NCBI GenBank assembly: GCA_014843695.1 | Contig: CM026398.1 | Location: 50,480,174 to 50,544,173 of the forward strand | Origin: Archivesica marissinica | Taxonomy: Eukaryota; Mollusca; Bivalvia; Venerida; Vesicomyidae | DNA length: 64,000 nt | Direction of reading: 5' to 3' | Shown: piece by piece, positions 57,863-64,000 of the stretch | Position numbering within the stretch: position 1 is the stretch's first letter | Layout of the letters: each line of letters starts with the position of its first letter | Translations under genes and position numbers: made by a program | The notes under the pieces: model-generated | What the model was told of the DNA's origin: nothing | Database searches by the model: none | The model's input: the letters and a program-made list of their open reading frames with translations, nothing else

Positions 57863-58496
57863 GAATTTTAATCACTATACTATATTTCGCTAGTGCATAT
57901 TTAGCATTTTATTGATTTTCAACAAGGAAAGCATGATGGAAAAGTTGCAAACTATTTGTTAAATGTTTCAAAAGCAAGCTGTCATGGCGGACCAATCATA
58001 CGTCCAGGTTGTATTACACGTGTGTACATACAAGAAAATATGTGATGGCTGTATGTAACTGAATACAAGCAAAAGTATGTGATAACATGTGCTTCCTTAC
58101 ATCAATGACAAAACATACAATATATTATGATCACATATAGGTCAATAGTAATATAGCATCGAGTTTGTGATTTTACGGCACTTTCTACATTTCCACAGTT
58201 CGGTTATGTTCATTATGAAGTTTTCGGCTGATTTACCCTCGCCAACGACGACCGATATTAGGACGGATAAAACTATACTATTTGTCACATCCTGGTATTG
58301 AGCGTAAATCCACCGTGAATTTGGTCCGACATCTTAAGACGAAATGTCAATTCTGAAAGCAATATATTTCGGACATATGGCCTTCTCTCTCGAATGTCAG
58401 ACTACATTAAACACACATAGAAGTGTCACAGGTTCGTGTTAGTTTAGTATGTACTGGATTGAGACAATGAATCAGACGCTGCAAAATAAAAACTTA
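57863..58496. other. Non-coding, nothing recognised
   Basis: No gene or repeat supported. Confidence 0.4.
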
Positions 58497-58693
58497 CAGT
58501 CTACACCCGTTATGTCGAACTCCGTCGGACCGAACAAAATACTTCCACATAACCGAAGTTTGACTTAACGAAATTCGATATAAACAGATCCAGTTATATA
58601 CAAAAATGAAAGTGTCTGAAATGGGACTTGGTCCGACTTCAAGATAAACGAATAATTCGACATAACCGACTTTGACATAACGGATGTAGACTG
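58497..58693 (-). mobile_element. TA-flanked MITE, compact copy
   Basis: Ends CAGTCTACACCCGTTATGTC and GACATAACGGATGTAGACTG, TA outside both. The interior is inverted relative to the copies at 20380, 28370 and 52734. Confidence 0.92.
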
Positions 58694-60419
58694 TATTTAA
58701 TTATGTTGATGAGTTTTTTTATATAGGATGGAGAGCATGAAGCTACAGTAGATGAAAGCATTGCCAAGGCTGTGCTCGATGTGACTAATGGACATCTTGA
58801 AAAACTACATTAAACTGTCAAATGACAATCTTACTAACATATAGTGTATATGATAACCACTGTTTATTACCAGAATAGCCCGCTGTAGAAGGCTCAGTGC
58901 GATCATGATTCGTCCGCCGTCCGTCTATGTGAAGGGTCGTCCTAACAGTAGAGTACTAAATTCAACACTGATTTAGGGGAGTAACTATGTATACATAATG
59001 GGCAATGGAAAACAAAAACAAAACCCAAATGCTCGTTAACATTAGGAACATTAGGAAGGCCACTTCAACTGTCAACAATTGCCTAATAAACACAGAAACA
59101 AGTCTATTTTGCATTTCGTAATACTACTGTTTTGATGAAAGCTCTGTTGTGTTCTAAGAGCTCAGTACGTCATTGTATATGGAGCCATATGGAGCCATTA
59201 ATTAATTAATTAACTAATTAATTAACTAATGGAGCCATTATAATAGTCTATTTTGACACTGTATTGTAAACAATGATTATAAGTTCCCTCTTAGTGAAAA
59301 CTCCGTTCGTTTCGATTGGCCATTTTCGTCAAGTATCTAGGTCACTAGGTCACTGGGTCAAACAAAATAAGACCCCAGTAAAATTGGCAACTATGATGTT
59401 GACCCAATTGTGTTCACAAATAATATTTTTTCAGAAAATTCGATTCATTTCGATTAAATTCGATGATAAAAGCAAGTAACAAGTTCAAATAAAATAACAC
59501 TTACTGCAAACTCTATGACAAGTTGCTACAGTTGCTCCAGATTTGTCTAAACATTAGACGTTGTTAATTAAAAAGAGCGCGGTTGCTTAGATACCGGTGA
59601 GCGTTTCAGGTCCATTAGGTCCTCCTCCTGTTTGACAACAACTATGACTATCAGTATTGGAATTGTGTTTTCTTTCTTCTTACAAGATAAAAATACTCGG
59701 CCTCACATTTCTCAAGAGAGCGTCATTAAGACAGATATGCTTACGTAGCCTATACAGACAGTCTATATCGCAACCAGATTCCAAACATGTAGATATGAAC
59801 AATAAATATTCTCGATTTCATCCAATTGGTCGTGATTTGTTAGAATAAATCAAAATTGTCTGAAGCCAATTTGGGCAAGCATGAAATATATTAGGTTTCT
59901 GGAAATGGGGGACGCTTTGTTCAGACAATGTGGTGCTATATCAGCATTACTATTCCCCGGAGTGTATTGTGTCCAATTTCTATGTATCCGATACATACAC
60001 GATAGTAGGTGTTACATTCATCGTCTCCACTTATTACGTGGTTTTACGCACACCCATTGTACAGCACTATGTTTCTCAGAATTGAATTTGAAGCAGTAAA
60101 TGAAATATGTTTTGACGTATTATGAGCATGTCTCATAAAATATTCTCTGCGATAGTCAAGTGTACGGATTCTGCTGCTTAACAACAACACAAAACGGCTA
60201 TTTATTGTTCAATTTTGAACCGCTTTGTTGACATTTGTCTTCCTCCAGGTTTTTACGAAATCCATCATTCAATATTTACACCGCTACTGTATTTTCATCG
60301 ATGAGCGTATATGCCCTGCTTGTTTACATGTTCGTATCATGTTTCCGTACTAATGATATGCAGCAGACATGCGCACTCAAAGTTACGGACATGCGCATTC
60401 GCAGTGTCAGGCAACGTTG
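58694..60419. other. Non-coding, long repeat-poor stretch
   Basis: Only an (ATTA)n patch near 59197-59228 is notable. Several 60-72-codon ORFs (59273, 59657, 59881, 60235) have no recognisable domain. Confidence 0.45.
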
Positions 60420-60715
60420 ACATAATACAATGTAACGTACGGAATACCGTAATGTAGCATAATATAACGTTACGTAACGTAATATGTAACGTAATGTAGC
60501 ATAGTATATCATAAAGTAACGTACGGTATAACGTAACGTAGCATACTATAACGTTACGTAACGTAATATGTAACGTAATGTAGTATAACATAACAAAAAA
60601 TAACGTACGTATAACGTAACGTAGCATAATATAACATAACAAAATTAATATGACATAATATAGCATAGCGTACGGTGTACCGTAGTGTAGCATAGTATAT
60701 CGTAACATTTTTTTG
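60420..60715 (+). repeat. Degenerate TAACGTAACGTA-type repeat
   Basis: Runs of GTAACGTAATGTAGCATA and AACGTTACGTAACGTAAT with irregular period. Many palindromic TTACGTAA and AACGTT sites. Confidence 0.88.
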
Positions 60716-60716
60716 T

Positions 60717-60895
60717 TTGTTTGTTTTTTCGGGTTTTACGCCTGCATCGACACCATTTTGGGCTATATCGCCAGTGGGCAGTTTACCTAACAACACCTTT
60801 CCTGGGCAGGCTCCAGCGATTAACAAGTACTTGGTGCACGAACATCCGTAAGAAACTGCTAATGTTTTCATATAATTATATGATAAACGGCATAA
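60717..60895 (-). mobile_element. SINE family E
   Basis: Starts with its TTTGTTTGTTTTTTCGGGTT tail, then CCATTTTGGGCTATATCGCC, CCTGGGCAGGCTCC, AACAAGTACTTGGTGCACG. The head is lost. Confidence 0.85.
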
Positions 60896-60965
60896 GCGGT
60901 GCTCGAACGCCACGTACGATATAACACAATGTAACATACAACACCGTGTATCAATATATATATAC

Positions 60966-61202
60966 TCACACGAAAAAGAAAGTGTGCACTTAGTTAGAGG
61001 GAATATTTTATACTTATATTCACACGTGAAACAGTGTTCTGGTAATTAATCAAATTTCAACCAAAAGTACAACATCGTGTAGCCAATACATTTTTGCACA
61101 TTTTGATACTAAAGTCGCCTTATTTATTCTTTGCCTTGCATATAGAAGTATAAAATGTTCCCTCTAACCAAGTGCACACTTCCTTTTTTTCTTTTCGTGT
61201 GA
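60966..61202. mobile_element. Palindromic MITE with ~50-bp inverted ends
   Basis: Left TCACACGAAAAAGAAAGTG, TGCACTTAGTTAGAGGGAAT, ATTTTATACTT is mirrored on the right by AAGTATAAAATGTTCCC, TCTAACCAAGTGCACACTT and CTTTTCGTGTGA. About 237 bp, no coding capacity, only copy in the window. Confidence 0.85.
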
Positions 61203-61418
61203 ATATAGCTTATGCCAATACCTCGTCGATTTTACAAAGATGAAGTACATGCATACACAAGTGATATTTAATATGCGAGACATAGTTAGTGAGAGAATAT
61301 ACTATATGTATATTGTCTATCACTGAACATCAAACATGTGTGCACAAATATGGATACCCCATGACCTGTATGTACACACATATCCATGACGCAGCTTCAC
61401 ATGTTACTAATTCTAAAA

Positions 61419-61654
61419 GTTTAAACTTTATTTTGCGAAGCAAGTTTTAACAACTTATATTAATCACTCTTGTTGGTGCGGATGAACGCGTAAATGTGGT
61501 TATTCGTGTGGGAGGAAACCGGTGTACTCGGAGAAAATCCACCTGTCTGATATGGCGACCACCGTACAATCTCACATACTTCCCGGTCGGAGGATCGAAC
61601 CTGGGTTACATTGGTGAGAAGCGAGCGCGCTAATCACTGCGCTAATCAGACAGC
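61419..61654 (-). mobile_element. SINE family B
   Basis: Tail GCGAAGCAAGTTTTAACAAC, central CCGGTGTACTCGGAG, head GCTAATCACTGCGCTAATC. Confidence 0.9.
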
Positions 61655-61853
61655 CTAACTTCTAAGCGTGTGTTATTGTATCTTGCAGTGATTTATTATT
61701 CCAGTTATTGTATCCGATTTATGCTTGGCTGTAGTGATTACATGGACTGCCCAATCTTCTCTTAAACATTCCGTTACGAGGTTACAACATAACACAACAT
61801 CATACCTCTTCTCTTCCTTATATTCCTCGTTCACGGGCGGTAGCATATTCTCA

Positions 61854-62131
61854 CAGACGGATCTATTGTCCAGTGGTAGCACGCTGCTCTGGTAATCCAG
61901 GGATCGCAGGTTCGATCGCCCGTCTGATCCTAATAAAATTAACAGTCTTTCAGACGGGACTTTAAACCGTCGGTACTGTACACCGTGCACGTAAAAGAAT
62001 CAGAGGATACTCTGGAATTGGTCTCTGTCTGTATCATTGCACTATCCTCCAAAATCTAAAATGACTAATCTCTTCAGGAGGCGTCGCTCATATGGGCACA
62101 CGGTAGCGACGATAAATAAACTTATAACACA
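61854..62131 (+). mobile_element. SINE family C
   Basis: Head TTGTCCAGTGGTAGCACG, B box GGTTCGATCGCCC, centre GTGCACGTAAAAGAATC and tail GCGACGATAAATAAAC; a small deletion removes the GAGGTCTCGTG segment. Confidence 0.9.
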
Positions 62132-62518
62132 CAAACACCTTATTATCACATCAAGACAGAAACAACAACACTATTGATTGGGGGAATAGGTGTTCTGTTT
62201 GCCAATAGTAAAAGCATAACCCTTCGTGTAGATGCCCCCCTCCCACCGCAATTTCTGCTAAATGTAAGACAAATCTTATAGTAATGGAAGTTTGTCTGTG
62301 GTGTAATTCCTATGCCCCTAGATCAGCGTAATGTCTAGCGACCAAGATGTCTGCTTCACAAATGAGATGTCACTTGTATTATGCAAATAATATGTATTTC
62401 ATTTATGCTTTCCAATGAATGATTTAGGTGTCTCCGTGAAAGGTGGCATTTTCTCTGTCACTACTTGAGTTTCGTATTCCTCCGCGGTTGGGTATACTTT
62501 TGTATTAGCTATTTTCTA
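62132..62518. other. Non-coding, nothing recognised
   Basis: No gene or repeat supported. Confidence 0.4.
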
Positions 62519-62762
62519 GCTGTCCGATTAGCGCAGTGGTTAGCGCGCGCTCGCTTCTCACCAATGCAACCCGGGTTCGATCCTCGGACCGGGAAGTATG
62601 TGAGATGGTACGGTTTTCGCCAGATCGGACAGGTGGGTTTTCTCCGGGTACTCCGGTTTCCTTCCACACGAATTACAACAAATACGCTTTCATCCGCGCC
62701 AACGAGAGTGATTAATATATGTTATTAAAACTTGCTTCGCAATCGTTGTACAATAAATAAAG
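62519..62762 (+). mobile_element. SINE family B, full length
   Basis: Head TTAGCGCAGTGGTTAGCG, B box GGGTTCGATCCTC, centre CTCCGGGTACTCCGG and tail CTTGCTTCGCAATCGTTG with AATAAATAAA. Confidence 0.93.
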
Positions 62763-62996
62763 TTTACATTTTCAGAGCAAAGTTAATACATAAACCAAAT
62801 GGATTTTAATACCGGACCTATAACTTATTACGGACGTTCACACTACCATAAGTGGTTGTGCGATTGTGTATTGTAGTGAAATTAGGCTCTCGACAGGGGC
62901 AGTTAAAATGGATTAAATTTGATAACAAATATTATATCAGCCAAAATCCTTGGAAATCGTGTGGCAAACACCGCTCCTGGAAATACATCGGTGTGT

Positions 62997-63152
62997 GTGT
63001 GTTTTACGTTTATTTATCGTCGCTACCGGTTGCCCATATGAGCGACGCCTCCTGGAGAGATTAGTTATTTTAGATTTGTGAGGATAGTGCAATGATACAG
63101 AGAACAACCTATTCCAGAGTCTCCTCTGGTTCTGTTACGTGCACGGTGTACT
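62997..63152 (-). mobile_element. SINE family C, 3' half
   Basis: Tail TTTATCGTCGCTACCGGTTG and centre to TTACGTGCACGGTGTAC; the head half is absent (5' truncated). Confidence 0.88.
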
Positions 63153-63837
63153 ATATGTCTAATACATACAAGTATCCTCTAGTGTACTGTGATAAAACAG
63201 AGGTATTATATCTGTTTCACTGTACCATAATGCATATAGGCAACCACGGAATAAATGGTTTTCAAGTTATAAGCATGCGGACAAATTTAACACTATAATT
63301 ATACCATTACATACATTTATTAACACGTCACAGCATCAGCATGAACATTCTGAGTAATATGTGTATCACATTAGAGCCAACTAATGCACGTACACGTACC
63401 TTGTTTTATATTCTAATTAATATTAATTATACCCATATTTTGACAGTAAAAGGATTTTTACACAATAATACTTTCCGTATATCACCGGAGACGAATGTTT
63501 GAGAATCCGGAAATATCCGTTTTGTTGAAATAATTGTTGTTATATTGACACCAAAAAGAAACCATGCACTTGCTTTAGAGGTAAAATATATATATATTTA
63601 AGAAAAGAAAAAAATATAGGCAAATGTACAAAATATTGGGTACATTAATGTTCTCGTTTTCAGTCATGTTTGGGCTTCGTCCTGGAGTGCAATTCTTGGG
63701 ACACCGGGCAGTAAATTGAGCAAACTAGCACATTTCTTTGAAAATTCACAGACTAACTATATTAAATCTTGTAAAATGTATTATGTAAATGTTTTCAGCA
63801 CTAACTACGCCACTTACATTCTGTTGTTCTTAATTTA
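63153..63837. other. Non-coding, nothing recognised
   Basis: No gene or repeat supported. Confidence 0.4.
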
Positions 63838-63963
63838 TTTTATGGGAGGGCCAATCACTAATGTTGTTAGAACTTGTGGCCCAACCCATTTGCTAAAGTA
63901 CTATTTGTACAACGATTGTGATTGTTATATACATGTATATAGAGCAATAAAATATTATCAAAT
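63838..63963 (+). mobile_element. LINE-like 3' tail, copy 2
   Basis: GGGAGGGCCAATCACTAATG and GAACTTGTGGCCCAACCCAT match 54528-54643. Followed by GCAATAAAATATTATC, a plausible polyadenylation signal. Confidence 0.5.
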
Positions 63964-64000
63964 CAAATTAGTGCAATGTTATACCAAAGTACCATGTCGT

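Noticed and set aside
57702..57893. Proline/serine-rich 63-codon ORF
   Set aside because: Translation of a CCT/CTC polypyrimidine tract.

Overview
The window reads as animal nuclear DNA, most likely from a mollusc and probably a bivalve. It is AT-rich, almost gene-free and packed with transposable elements and minisatellites. The taxonomic call rests on two things: one intact exon of a metabotropic glutamate receptor (mGluR) with a eukaryotic splice donor, and repeat types I know from bivalve genomes (tRNA-headed SINEs, a MITE with GCGCCG-type ends, and a 150-bp repeat containing GAGCATAACTCG). No species can be named.

The only convincing host gene sequence is at 23500-24883 (+). It is the first coding exon of a group II-like mGluR: signal peptide plus nearly all of the glutamate-binding Venus-flytrap domain, ending at a donor site. 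The cysteine-rich, 7TM and tail exons were not found, so much or all of the downstream 39 kb may be intron. At 34464-34577 a decayed 114-bp copy of part of this exon lies inside an antisense SINE copy.

Layout. 1-9 kb: SINEs, several minisatellites and a 1.5-kb Tc1-like transposon with a broken transposase, nested in a SINE. 9-16 kb: a MITE whose interior has expanded into a 99-bp array, then a 5.75-kb element with long repetitive inverted ends, an 11-bp target duplication and a dead non-LTR reverse transcriptase inside. 16-23 kb: nested SINEs, a LINE 3' end and a MITE. 23.4-24.9 kb: the mGluR exon. 25-34 kb: large arrays (44 bp; 24/30 bp; a 3.8-kb array of another 44-bp unit), a MITE and further arrays. 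34-49 kb: the mGluR/SINE chimera, a LINE 3' end carrying a 35-bp array, and 18-, 36-, 26-, 53- and 39-bp arrays. 49-64 kb: a 2.1-kb array of a 40-bp unit, more SINEs, MITEs and LINE ends.

Minisatellites occupy roughly 18 kb, over a quarter of the window. Several start inside or directly against transposable elements, so mobile elements seem to seed tandem arrays here. The long ORFs in these arrays are a by-product of stop-free repeat units and are not annotated as genes.

SINE family names used below are mine. A has a tRNA-like head with GATAGCGCAGTGG. B has TTAGCGCAGTGGTTAGCG and a central CTCCGGGTACTCCGG. C has TAGTCCAGTGGTAACACG and a central GTGCACGTAAAAGAACC. E has GGTTAACCGCTGGAGCC. F has CACCAATAATAGCTGG. 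G is a single copy with GTGGCATAGTGGCTAAGG.
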